A DNA stretch of 64,000 nucleotides from Ruegeria arenilitoris. GTDB lineage: Bacteria; Pseudomonadota; Alphaproteobacteria; Rhodobacterales; Rhodobacteraceae. Below are positions 35,773 to 42,980 of this stretch, piece by piece. Position 1 is the first letter of the stretch; every line of letters starts with the position of its first letter. Location of the stretch: the NCBI RefSeq assembly GCF_013030985.1, contig NZ_WPYP01000003.1:124001-188000 (forward strand), read 5' to 3'. The position numbers were made by a program, and so were the translations under genes. The notes under the pieces are model-generated. The model was not told the DNA's origin, ran no database searches, and was given only the letters and a program-made list of their open reading frames with translations.

Positions 35773-35792
35773 CCGTTCAAGTTATTGAACGG
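35773..35792. promoter_or_regulatory. 20-bp inverted repeat near rpmE terminator
   Basis: CCGTTCAA-GTTA-TTGAACGG: 8-bp perfect arms, 4-nt centre, lying 26 bases before the peptidase start and just downstream of the rpmE terminator. It may be an operator or an RNA hairpin in the leader of the peptidase gene. Confidence 0.4.
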
Positions 35793-35799
35793 CAAAAAT

Positions 35800-35830
35800 A
35801 AAAAAGGCCGCCCCAAGGGACGGCCTTTCG
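35800..35830 (-). terminator. rplS-rpmE terminator
   Basis: Minus strand AAAGGCCGTCCC-TTGG-GGCGGCCTTTTTT, about 20 bases after the rpmE stop. Confidence 0.92.
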
Positions 35831-35849
35831 CATCTCAAACAAGTCAGGC

Positions 35850-36071
35850 TTAGAAGCCCAGACCTTCGTATTTCTTTTTGAACTTCGACACACGGCCGCC
35901 GGCGTCCATCAGGCGCGACGAGCCACCGGTCCATGCGGGGTGCACGGAGGGGTCGATTTCCAGAGCCAGCTGGTCGCCTTCGCTGCCCCAGGTAGATTTC
36001 ATTTTCACGATCGAGCCGTCGGTCATTTTGACGTCGATGAAGTGGTAATCGGGATGGATGTCTTTTTTCAT
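35850..36071 (-). CDS. rpmE: 50S ribosomal protein L31
   Basis: 73 aa. [30 protein letters not shown] and the C-terminal KKYEGLGF are the bL31 sequence. It lacks the CxxC zinc motif, so it is the zinc-free form. It starts 11 bases after rplS and shares its transcript. Confidence 0.97.
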   Translation of the reverse strand: MKKDIHPDYHFIDVKMTDGSIVKMKSTWGSEGDQLALEIDPSVHPAWTGGSSRLMDAGGRVSKFKKKYEGLGF

Positions 36072-36082
36072 CTTTCCGCTCC

Positions 36083-36466
36083 TTACGCCTCGGCGCCAGC
36101 CTTGGGCTTGTAGTTGGTGACTTCTGCGATACGTGCGGATTTACCACGGCGCGAGCGCAGATAGTACAGTTTGGCGCGACGGACGCGGCCGCGGCGGACA
36201 ACGGTGATGCTGTCGATGTTGGTCGAATGCAGCGGGAACACACGTTCCACGCCTTCGCCAAACGAAATTTTGCGAACGGTGAACGAACCGGCGATGCCGC
36301 TGCCACCTTTGCGCGCGATGCAGACGCCTTCGTAGTTCTGCACACGGGTGCGCGAGCCTTCGGTCACTTTAAAGCCGACACGGATGGTGTCACCGGCTTT
36401 GAAATCGGGGATGTCTTTCCCCAGGGCGGCAATCTGTTCCGCCTCAAGCTGTGCGATCAGGTCCAT
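36083..36466 (-). CDS. rplS: 50S ribosomal protein L19
   Basis: 127 aa. [60 protein letters not shown] and [20 protein letters not shown] are bL19. L19 lies at the 30S-50S interface. In many bacteria it follows trmD directly; here an oppositely oriented GH25 gene, a lipoprotein gene and 379 bp of leader separate them. Confidence 0.97.
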   Translation of the reverse strand: MDLIAQLEAEQIAALGKDIPDFKAGDTIRVGFKVTEGSRTRVQNYEGVCIARKGGSGIAGSFTVRKISFGEGVERVFPLHSTNIDSITVVRRGRVRRAKLYYLRSRRGKSARIAEVTNYKPKAGAEA

Positions 36467-36845
36467 CGCAGTTTCTCCTATCTGCTCGTGGTTGGTCCAC
36501 GAAGTTAAGCACGGCCTGAGAGCTCTTGGTCTTCACCGGGTCCTGCGTACAGCCCGCCAGAGGTCAGATCGAATGTTCCTTTGGTCCGGTCCGCCCTGAC
36601 ACGCTGCGGCTGAAGAAAGCCCGGCGTTGCGCCATGGTGCAAACCAAAACACCGGAGTCGCGCAGTTGCGGCACCGGATTGCGCTGCTTTACGAGGTTTG
36701 CGGACAGGGATCAAGTCAAAATCGCCATATTTTCATAGCTGGACGGTGGGATTTCGCCGTCCGCAAAATACGCCGTTGCCTTGTGAGGCCGATCAGGCAT
36801 TCTGGAGGGAATTATACGAGCAGAAATTTGAAACAGGAACAGACC
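36467..36845. other. 379-bp divergent intergenic region
   Basis: Between rplS (minus) and the GH25 gene (plus). I see no tRNA and no convincing small gene. It holds a GGACGG/CCGTCC hairpin (36741-36762) and a GTGG/CCAC hairpin near 36488-36500 in the probable rplS leader. The near side of the GH25 gene has a possible ribosome site AGGAA before 36846. It is long enough for two promoters and a structured rplS leader. Confidence 0.5.
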
Positions 36846-37649
36846 ATGCGCATAGCGTTGATGCTGGCCGTTCTGGCCACGGCGACCCTGTCCTGCGGTC
36901 GCAGTACTCCTCCGCCTCAACAGGTCGAGGCCAAGGCTTTTCTGGGCACCACGTCGCCTTCGGTCATTTATCCGGCCTTTGGCGATGCTGACCCGCATGA
37001 CTGGGACGGGCGGCACCCCGGCCATTATCCGGTACACGGGCTGGACGTGTCGCGCTGGCAGGGTGCGATTGACTGGCACCGGGCCAAGGCATCGGGGGTC
37101 AGTTTCGTATTCATCAAAGCGACCGAGGGCGGTGATGTGGCCGACCCCATGTTCGACGACCATCGGCGTGGGGCGCAGGCGGCGGGGGTGCCGTGGGGGG
37201 CGTACCACTATTACTATTTCTGTCGCCCGGCACATGAGCAGGCACGATGGTTCATCCAAAACGTGCCCAAAGGCTCGGACCTGCCGCATGTGTTGGACAT
37301 GGAATGGACGCCGCATTCCAGAACCTGCCGGCTGCGTCCCGATGGGGCCAAGGTTCGTTCCGAAGCCAAGCGATTCCTCGACATACTCGAACGCCACTAC
37401 GGGCGGCGACCCATCGTCTACACAACGGTGGATTTTTACGATGACACCGGTATTGGCCGTTTGCCCGGAACCGAATTCTGGCTGCGGTCCGTTGCCGGGC
37501 ATCCGCACAAAGTCTACCCTCGGGCTTCGTGGCGGTTCTGGCAGTACACCGGCACCGGGCTGGTGCCGGGTGTGCAAGGCAAAGTGGATATCAACACGTT
37601 CAACGGGCACCCCGAGACATGGGCGCGTTGGAAGGCAGGGGGTGCTTAG
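36846..37649 (+). CDS. GH25 lysozyme (muramidase) lipoprotein
   Basis: 267 aa. Lipobox ATLSC near residue 16 after a short signal. The GH25 barrel starts with HGLDVSRWQGAIDWHRAK (Asp of the catalytic site) and contains FVFIKATEGGDVADPMFDDH, WGAYHYYYFCRPAHEQARWF and VLDMEWTP (catalytic Glu-region), ending SWRFWQYTGTGLVPGVQGK. It hydrolyses the beta-1,4 bonds between MurNAc and GlcNAc. Being lipid-anchored it may act on its own wall in remodelling. It lies opposite the translation operon. Confidence 0.92.
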   Translation: MRIALMLAVLATATLSCGRSTPPPQQVEAKAFLGTTSPSVIYPAFGDADPHDWDGRHPGHYPVHGLDVSRWQGAIDWHRAKASGVSFVFIKATEGGDVADPMFDDHRRGAQAAGVPWGAYHYYYFCRPAHEQARWFIQNVPKGSDLPHVLDMEWTPHSRTCRLRPDGAKVRSEAKRFLDILERHYGRRPIVYTTVDFYDDTGIGRLPGTEFWLRSVAGHPHKVYPRASWRFWQYTGTGLVPGVQGKVDINTFNGHPETWARWKAGGA

Positions 37650-38071
37650 CTGTTGGGCGCCCCGTAAGTTTCCATGGTGCCTCCGGCCACAAGGTGATCC
37701 AGACGGCGCACCCGTTCGTCTCCGCTTGCGTTACGCAACCAGGCCCGCTCGGCGTTTGTGAGATCGCGGCGCTCAAACCCGCGCTCGGTCAAGCAGCGGT
37801 CAACCTGGTCTATTTCACCCCGGATACGCAGGTCGTGTCTTCCGCTATAGGCAGCTGCCGTACCGATCAAGGGCGACGTCATCAGGATGAATGTCGGGTA
37901 GCTGCCGATCACAGCGGCGTTGCCGCCAATGTCGGCTTCGGTCGAGCAGGCTTCGACCGCAACCCGTGCTGAATGCAGATTGTGACCAGCTTGCGTAGGG
38001 ACTGACATTTCAAGGGGTTTCGTTGTGCAGGCCGAAAGGGCGAGCACAGATAAGCACATGATTTTCTTCAT
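37646..38071 (-). CDS. Putative lipoprotein of unknown function
   Basis: 141 aa. Signal and lipobox LSVLALSAC, giving an outer- or inner-membrane lipoprotein. Later GNAAVIGSYPTFILMTSPLI is a moderately hydrophobic patch and CLTERGFERRDLTNAERAWL is charged. No family recognised. Its stop overlaps that of the GH25 gene convergently. Confidence 0.6.
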   Translation of the reverse strand: MKKIMCLSVLALSACTTKPLEMSVPTQAGHNLHSARVAVEACSTEADIGGNAAVIGSYPTFILMTSPLIGTAAAYSGRHDLRIRGEIDQVDRCLTERGFERRDLTNAERAWLRNASGDERVRRLDHLVAGGTMETYGAPNS

Positions 38072-38204
38072 TTAGCAGCCTGTAAGGTGTTGGTAGGAAA
38101 GGCGTTTTGCAACATCTTCCAGGCGAATATTTCGAAGAAAAATCAGCTGCAAGTAGTGCGTGTCAATATCCAACACTTGCGGCATACAGGCCACACACCC
38201 GGTC

Positions 38205-39014
38205 TCAGTCCTGGCTTTCATCCCCAGAATCAACATAGCGCTCCCACAAATCGGGGCGCCGTTCCTGGGTGATCTTTTCCGACATCCCGTGCCGCCACTT
38301 GGCAATGCGCCCATGGTGGCCGGACATCAGGATATCCGGGATCGGACGGCCTTTCCATTCGGCAGGGCGGGTGTATTGCGGATGCTCCAGCAGGCCCGAG
38401 GAAAAGCTCTCCTCCTCGGCTGAGGCCTGATTGCCCAGAACGCCAGGGATCAGCCGCACCGTCGCGTCGATCAGGGCTTGCGCGGCGATCTCACCGCCGG
38501 TCATGACGAAATCACCCAAGCTGACTTCTTGCACGCCGTAATGCTCCAGCACGCGTTCATCGACACCTTCGAAACGGCCGCACAGCAGGGTCATGCCGTC
38601 GCAGCGTGCCAGGTTCTGCATCATGCGCTGGTCCATTCGACGACCACGGGGGCTGAGATAGATCAGCGGCCAGTTCCCGCGAATGCCTGCCATCGTATGT
38701 TCGATCGCCTCCCCCAGCACGTCGGCGCGCAGCACCATGCCCGCGCCGCCACCAGCGGGCGTGTCATCCACATTGCGGTGCTTGCCGATGCCGAATTGAC
38801 GCAGATCGACGGTTTCCAGCTGCCACAGCCCCTCTTGCAGCGCTTTGCCGGTCAGACTTTCGCCCAGAACGCCGGGAAAGGCCGAGGGGAACAGGGTGAT
38901 GATCTTGGCCTTCCAAACGCCATGCAGGTCCGGCGTGGGGGTCATCAACTCACGCGGTTTCAATGTCGGACGGATCGCTTTGCGACCGTGGGATTTACTG
39001 GGCTTGTCTGTCAT
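38205..39014 (-). CDS. trmD: tRNA (guanine37-N1)-methyltransferase
   Basis: 269 aa. ITLFPSAFPGVLGESLTGKA, DDTPAGGGAGMVLRADVLGE, the SAM knot region LIYLSPRGRRMDQRMMQNLA, EVSLGDFVMTGGEIAAQALI and ESFSSGLLEHPQYTRPAEWK. It methylates G37 next to the anticodon, preventing frameshifts. The start at 39014 overlaps the previous stop as ATGA. An N-terminal extension of about 23 residues (MTDKPSKSHGRKAIRPTL) is longer than in E. coli. Confidence 0.97.
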   Translation of the reverse strand: MTDKPSKSHGRKAIRPTLKPRELMTPTPDLHGVWKAKIITLFPSAFPGVLGESLTGKALQEGLWQLETVDLRQFGIGKHRNVDDTPAGGGAGMVLRADVLGEAIEHTMAGIRGNWPLIYLSPRGRRMDQRMMQNLARCDGMTLLCGRFEGVDERVLEHYGVQEVSLGDFVMTGGEIAAQALIDATVRLIPGVLGNQASAEEESFSSGLLEHPQYTRPAEWKGRPIPDILMSGHHGRIAKWRHGMSEKITQERRPDLWERYVDSGDESQD

Positions 39015-39826
39015 GTCGTGCCGATCAGCGCGCCTTTCGCGCGTTCAATTATCGCTTTTTTCTGCTCGAGCAGAGCTGCCTCATCCAGACGCGAGCGGTT
39101 CAGGTCCAGCAACTCTGCCAGAATATCCTCGGGCAGGCGACTGTTGGCCTTGGAGGGCTGCACCAGCACCTTGGCCTTGTCGCGCGGCAGGTCCAGATAC
39201 TCGGCAAACGGGGTGCCGGGGCCATAGCGGCGCAATTGCAGTTCTTCAAGCCATTCAGCCGTAACGGTGACCGAAGGCAGCCTTTCCCGGATCTGATCCA
39301 CCGTGTCCTGTAAGGGCGGCAGGTGATCCAGATTCGATCGAAAGGCTTCAAAGTCGTGGACCTGGCGAATGCGCTCCAGATCATGCGCCCAAAGGCTGCG
39401 CAGCCAGCCACCGCGTTGGCGCAGAGACAGGTAGATCGTGATCTCGACCACTTGCCCGGAAAAGCGATGGCGGATGGCATCCACCAGACAGGCCGCAAGC
39501 TCGGGCGCGGCTGCATAGCCGTTTTCGGTATTGCGGCTGGGGCGCAACCCGGCAAAGTTTTCTTCGCTGACGATCAGGCCACGTTTGTCGCCAAAATCGA
39601 TCGAGTCCAATAAACCGCGAACCTGTGTGCCAAATTCGGACAGCGTGCCGACGGTGCCATAGACCGAGTGGTTGGTGGCCGCCCGCGACAGGCCGGACTT
39701 GCGGGTGCGATACGGCAGCACCAGCGCGAAATGCGGCCAGATCAGTTCTCGATTTTCATAGAGGAAAGACTGTGCCGCCGTGGTTCCCGTCTTGTGCAGG
39801 CCCAGATGCAGCAGGATGCGGCGCAT
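39011..39826 (-). CDS. Sulfotransferase-like P-loop protein
   Basis: 271 aa. N-terminal ILLHLGLHKTGTTAAQSFLY matches the 5'-phosphosulfate loop of sulfotransferases (GxHKTGTT), and SLRQRGGWLRSLWAHDLERI resembles the 3'-phosphate region. The rest is divergent, so the sulfuryl acceptor is unknown. It is coupled to rimM (TGATG overlap) and to trmD (ATGA overlap), an odd place for a carbohydrate- or lipid-modifying enzyme. Confidence 0.75.
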   Translation of the reverse strand: MRRILLHLGLHKTGTTAAQSFLYENRELIWPHFALVLPYRTRKSGLSRAATNHSVYGTVGTLSEFGTQVRGLLDSIDFGDKRGLIVSEENFAGLRPSRNTENGYAAAPELAACLVDAIRHRFSGQVVEITIYLSLRQRGGWLRSLWAHDLERIRQVHDFEAFRSNLDHLPPLQDTVDQIRERLPSVTVTAEWLEELQLRRYGPGTPFAEYLDLPRDKAKVLVQPSKANSRLPEDILAELLDLNRSRLDEAALLEQKKAIIERAKGALIGTT

Positions 39827-40329
39827 CAGATCAGCCCTTCGGGCGGATCGGCGATGATGCGACCCTTGTCCAGGTCAACGGTCGGTACGGCTTCAAGCGT
39901 AAAGGGCAGCAGCACGGTGGCTTTCAGACCCGGTCCGTGCAGCTCCAGCAGGTCGGCCGCGCCGTGGTTCTGCACCGATTTGACCCGGCCCAGCAGCGTG
40001 CCGCCGGTATCATAAACCTCAAGCCCGATCAGGTCGGTGTGATAGAATTCGTCATCCGGCAGGGACGGCAGCTGATCACGCCGGGCAAACAGGCGCAGGC
40101 CTTTCATCGCGTCGGCCTCTTCCTTGGTCTCGACCCCGCCCAGCCGCGCGGCAAACCCGTTCTTGATTGACCGGGTCAGGACCAGTGGATACCGCTGGGC
40201 GCCGGTCTCATCCGTCAGAGGAGAATACGCTTCGATATCTTCCGGGATCGCGCAATAGCTTTTCAGGCGCACTTCACCGCGCACACCATAAGAGCCCGCA
40301 ATGCTGCCCACGCAGATCAGATCACTCAT
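39826..40329 (-). CDS. rimM: 16S rRNA processing protein RimM
   Basis: 167 aa. [20 protein letters not shown] (RimM N-domain), [12 protein letters not shown], and the PRC-barrel [20 protein letters not shown] ... [18 protein letters not shown]. It binds S19 and helps mature the 30S head. Its ATG overlaps the stop of the 49-aa ORF. Confidence 0.96.
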   Translation of the reverse strand: MSDLICVGSIAGSYGVRGEVRLKSYCAIPEDIEAYSPLTDETGAQRYPLVLTRSIKNGFAARLGGVETKEEADAMKGLRLFARRDQLPSLPDDEFYHTDLIGLEVYDTGGTLLGRVKSVQNHGAADLLELHGPGLKATVLLPFTLEAVPTVDLDKGRIIADPPEGLI

Positions 40330-40471
40330 TTGGCTTGTCCACCGTCACACATAGCCCATCTTGCCAGTCACCCCGCGCGGCACAGGCCTCGCGCTGGTTA
40401 CTACGTTCGAAAAACACGCCGACAATAAATGCGATCAGCAACAGGATGGGAAGACGTATCAGCCCGAACAT
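40322..40471 (-). CDS. 49-aa single-helix membrane protein between bluB and rimM
   Basis: ATG at 40471, stop TGA at 40324-40322, which overlaps the rimM ATG. Hydrophobic residues 5-21 ([17 protein letters not shown]) form one helix; the polar part [20 protein letters not shown] has two Cys, in a GDW(x)nG-type arrangement seen in small membrane proteins of roseobacters. It starts 4 bases after the bluB stop. Short, but tightly packed on both sides and with a clear helix. No function known. Confidence 0.65.
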   Translation of the reverse strand: MFGLIRLPILLLIAFIVGVFFERSNQREACAARGDWQDGLCVTVDKPNE

Positions 40472-40475
40472 CTGC

Positions 40476-41111
40476 CTATCGTACCTCGATCGGCAGTGTG
40501 TCGTAGCGGGATTCCCAGCCGACGCGTTCCAGCTCGGGCGTGTCCAATAGTTCTTCCGGCCAGCCGACGCAGAAATATCCGATCAGGTGCCAGCCATCCG
40601 GAACGTTCAGGTCACGGGTCATCTTGTCGGGGTCCAGAATGGACACCCAGCCCAGACCCAACCCGTGGGTGCGCAAGGCCAGCCAGAACAGCGTGATCGC
40701 CGAAACGACGGAATAGCGCCGCGCCTCGGGCATCGTTCCCGCGCCCAGACCTTGCCCCTTGTCAGTGGTATCGTCGCAGAACACGGCCAATTGCACCGGG
40801 GCTTCCTGCATCCCCGACAGCTTCAGACCGCTGTAGATTTGTGCTTTCTCACCGGAATATCCGGCCAGTGACTCGGCATTGGCAGCCTGGAAATTCTTGA
40901 GCGCCGTCGCTCGTGCGGCTTCGCTTTCGACGCGGATCACGCGCCAGGGTTCGCTCAGCCCCACCGAAGGGGCCAGGCGAAATGCGTCGAGGCAGCGCGT
41001 CAGCACTGCCTCGTCCACAGGATCGGTGCGGAACCGGCGCACATCGCGCCGGAGCCGCATCAACAGATCGAACTGCGTGCGAAAATCGTCGGTGAAAGTT
41101 TGATCCTGCAC
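40476..41111 (-). CDS. bluB: 5,6-dimethylbenzimidazole synthase (nitroreductase fold)
   Basis: 211 aa. BluB motifs FRLAPSVGLSEPWRVIRVES, LAVFCDDTTDKGQGLGAGTM and ARRYSVVSAITLFWLALRTH with GLGWVSILDPDKM. It cleaves FMNH2 with O2 to make DMB, the lower ligand of cobalamin. The Asp and Ser residues important in BluB (D in FCDD, S in YSVVSAI) are present. The gene sits within the ribosomal/rimM run; cobalamin genes cbiB and cobC are 21 kb away. Confidence 0.9.
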   Translation of the reverse strand: MQDQTFTDDFRTQFDLLMRLRRDVRRFRTDPVDEAVLTRCLDAFRLAPSVGLSEPWRVIRVESEAARATALKNFQAANAESLAGYSGEKAQIYSGLKLSGMQEAPVQLAVFCDDTTDKGQGLGAGTMPEARRYSVVSAITLFWLALRTHGLGLGWVSILDPDKMTRDLNVPDGWHLIGYFCVGWPEELLDTPELERVGWESRYDTLPIEVR

Positions 41112-41123
41112 GCGCTCGCCTTC

Positions 41124-41513
41124 TTACTCTTCTGCGGTTGCTTCTTCTGCAGGTGCAGCAGCAGCTTCGGCAGCTTCAGCGGCCTTTGCAGCTTTTTCTT
41201 CCGCACGCTCCTGAGCTTTCTTGCCCGGGGTACCCTTGTTGGGGTTGTTGCGTTCGGTTTTCGCTTTGGTGCCAGCTGCTTCCAGCATACGTGCGATACG
41301 GTCGGTGGGCTGGGCGCCCTGATCCAGCCAGTACTGAACGCGCTCCATGTCCATTTTCACGCGCTCTTCGCTGTCTTTCGGCAGCAGCGGGTTGTAGGTG
41401 CCCAGTTTCTCGATGAAACGGCCGTCGCGGGGCATACGGCTGTCAGCAGCCACGATGCGGTAGAAGGGACGTTTTTTCGAGCCGCCGCGGGCGAGACGAA
41501 TTTTCATTGCCAT
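41124..41513 (-). CDS. rpsP: 30S ribosomal protein S16
   Basis: 129 aa. [40 protein letters not shown] and [20 protein letters not shown] are bS16. There is a long Ala/Glu-rich C-terminal tail of about 45 residues typical of alphaproteobacteria. GGAGA before the ATG at 41513; the third codon is also ATG. Confidence 0.97.
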   Translation of the reverse strand: MAMKIRLARGGSKKRPFYRIVAADSRMPRDGRFIEKLGTYNPLLPKDSEERVKMDMERVQYWLDQGAQPTDRIARMLEAAGTKAKTERNNPNKGTPGKKAQERAEEKAAKAAEAAEAAAAPAEEATAEE

Positions 41514-41584
41514 GGTGGTATCTCCTTTGGATGGCGTTTACCGGAGCAGTTCCGGTTATTCTTGGTATTCGTGGAAACGGAGGA

Positions 41585-41881
41585 TTATTCCTGATGTTTC
41601 CGGTGGTGTCGGATGACTTCCTGAATGATGAAATTCAGGAAAGCCTTGGCGAAATCAGGGTCCAGATTGGCCTGTACTGCCAGGTCTTCTAACCGTGCGA
41701 TCTGCGCAGCCTCGCGCGAGGGGTCGGACGGGGGAAGGTCGTGTTCGGCCTTGAGCTTGCCAACGGCCTGAGTGTGCTTGAACCGCTCGCCCAGTGTATA
41801 GACAAGGATCGCGTCCAGCCGGTCGATGCTTTCGCGATGCTCTTTCAACAGCGTGGCAGCCTGTGTCACGGGGTTGGTCAT
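41585..41881 (-). CDS. Chorismate mutase (AroQ type)
   Basis: 98 aa, all alpha: IDRLDAILVYTLGERFKHTQ, AVGKLKAEHDLPPSDPSREA, and a C-terminal helix LNFIIQEVIRHHRKHQE. Arg/Lys residues of the active site (R, K at GKLK, R at SREAAQ) fit AroQ. It converts chorismate to prephenate for Phe and Tyr. Its ATG overlaps the GNAT stop (4 bp). Confidence 0.9.
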   Translation of the reverse strand: MTNPVTQAATLLKEHRESIDRLDAILVYTLGERFKHTQAVGKLKAEHDLPPSDPSREAAQIARLEDLAVQANLDPDFAKAFLNFIIQEVIRHHRKHQE

Positions 41882-42429
41882 TGGCCGGTCCTTTCGGTGG
41901 TCAAAGCGGTGTCAGAAGTAACGAGTTTCGGGTGCCGCCAGACCTGACAGCGTTTGCCCACAACTTCGCCCTCGCGTTCATAGGTGGCGCCAAGGCGTTC
42001 AGCCAGCGCGCGCGAGCGGTCGTTTTCATGAGCGATGTATGAGATCGGGCCGTTCACCCCTTGGTGTTGGGCGGCATAGGCACGGGCGGCAGTCGCTGCC
42101 TCGAATGCAATTCCCTTACCTTCGAACCCTTCGAAGATAACCCAACCCAGTTCGGGTTCATCCCAGCCCGGCGCATTGATGATCCCGGTCCAGCCTGCAA
42201 ATGTTCCGCTGGCCTTTTCGACGATGTGCCAGCCGCCGTACCCCATGATGGCCCAGTGCCCGAACCGGCCCAACAGGGACCGCCAAGCATCCAACGGCGA
42301 CTTTGGGCCACCGACCATGCGGCTGCGGTCCGACGCGAAGAATTCGGTCATCGCGGGCAGGTCGCATTCTTGCGGCGCCCGCAGGATCAGGTTCTCGGTT
42401 TCTACGGTGGGGATGGTGTAAGAGGTCAT
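41878..42429 (-). CDS. GNAT N-acetyltransferase (RimJ/RimL type), copy A
   Basis: 183 aa. VETENLILRAPQECDLPAMT, VGGPKSPLDAW and the acetyl-CoA site EGKGIAFEAATAARAY. The family acetylates protein N-termini or small amines. It is a paralogue of the upstream gene 42426-42980: both start with an aromatic-rich VxTE/ETExLIxRAP segment, share FFASDxSxxVGGP and end VWRHP. Overlaps by 4 bp with its neighbours on both sides. Target not predictable. Confidence 0.88.
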   Translation of the reverse strand: MTSYTIPTVETENLILRAPQECDLPAMTEFFASDRSRMVGGPKSPLDAWRSLLGRFGHWAIMGYGGWHIVEKASGTFAGWTGIINAPGWDEPELGWVIFEGFEGKGIAFEAATAARAYAAQHQGVNGPISYIAHENDRSRALAERLGATYEREGEVVGKRCQVWRHPKLVTSDTALTTERTGQ

Positions 42430-42980
42430 GCGTAGGCCTCCATCCCGCCGTTCACCAGATCACCCGGGGCAGGGTGTCGCCAGACTTGCATCGTACCAAA
42501 GCCCGGGTGTTCGTAGGTGTAATCGAACTGTGCGCCCAGACGTTCGGCCACGGCCTTGCTGCCCAGATTGTCCGGATCGATCAGAGAGATCGCCGTTTCC
42601 CATCCAAGCACGTCATAGGCATGCGTTCGTGCGGCCAAGGCGGCCTCGGTCGCATAGCCCTTGCCGGTGGCGTTGTTCATCAGGGTCCAGCCGATCTCAG
42701 GCTCGGGCCAGCTATGCGGAAACCAGAGGCCGACGTGACCGACATAGCTGCCGGTGGCTTTTTCCTCGACGCCCCAGAATCCAAATCCGCGCATTGCCCA
42801 ATGGCCCAGCAACATGGCGATGGCGCGCCATGTTTCGTCCGGACGCAAGGGGCCACCGACGAATTTCGAGGCGTCGGACGCGAAGAACTCCGCCTCGGCC
42901 TCGAAATCAGCCTCGGACGGCGCACGCATGATCAGGCGTTCCGTCTCAAGCCGGGGGATATGATGCACGAAAGAGGTCAC
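42426..42980 (-). CDS. GNAT N-acetyltransferase (RimJ/RimL type), copy B
   Basis: 184 aa. LETERLIMRAPSEADFEAEA, EPEIGWTLMNNATGKGYATE with the acetyl-CoA loop GKGYATEA, and GAQFDYTYEHPGFGTMQVWR. Begins directly after the ffh stop. With copy A it looks like a tandem duplication that has since diverged. Confidence 0.88.
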   Translation of the reverse strand: MTSFVHHIPRLETERLIMRAPSEADFEAEAEFFASDASKFVGGPLRPDETWRAIAMLLGHWAMRGFGFWGVEEKATGSYVGHVGLWFPHSWPEPEIGWTLMNNATGKGYATEAALAARTHAYDVLGWETAISLIDPDNLGSKAVAERLGAQFDYTYEHPGFGTMQVWRHPAPGDLVNGGMEAYA

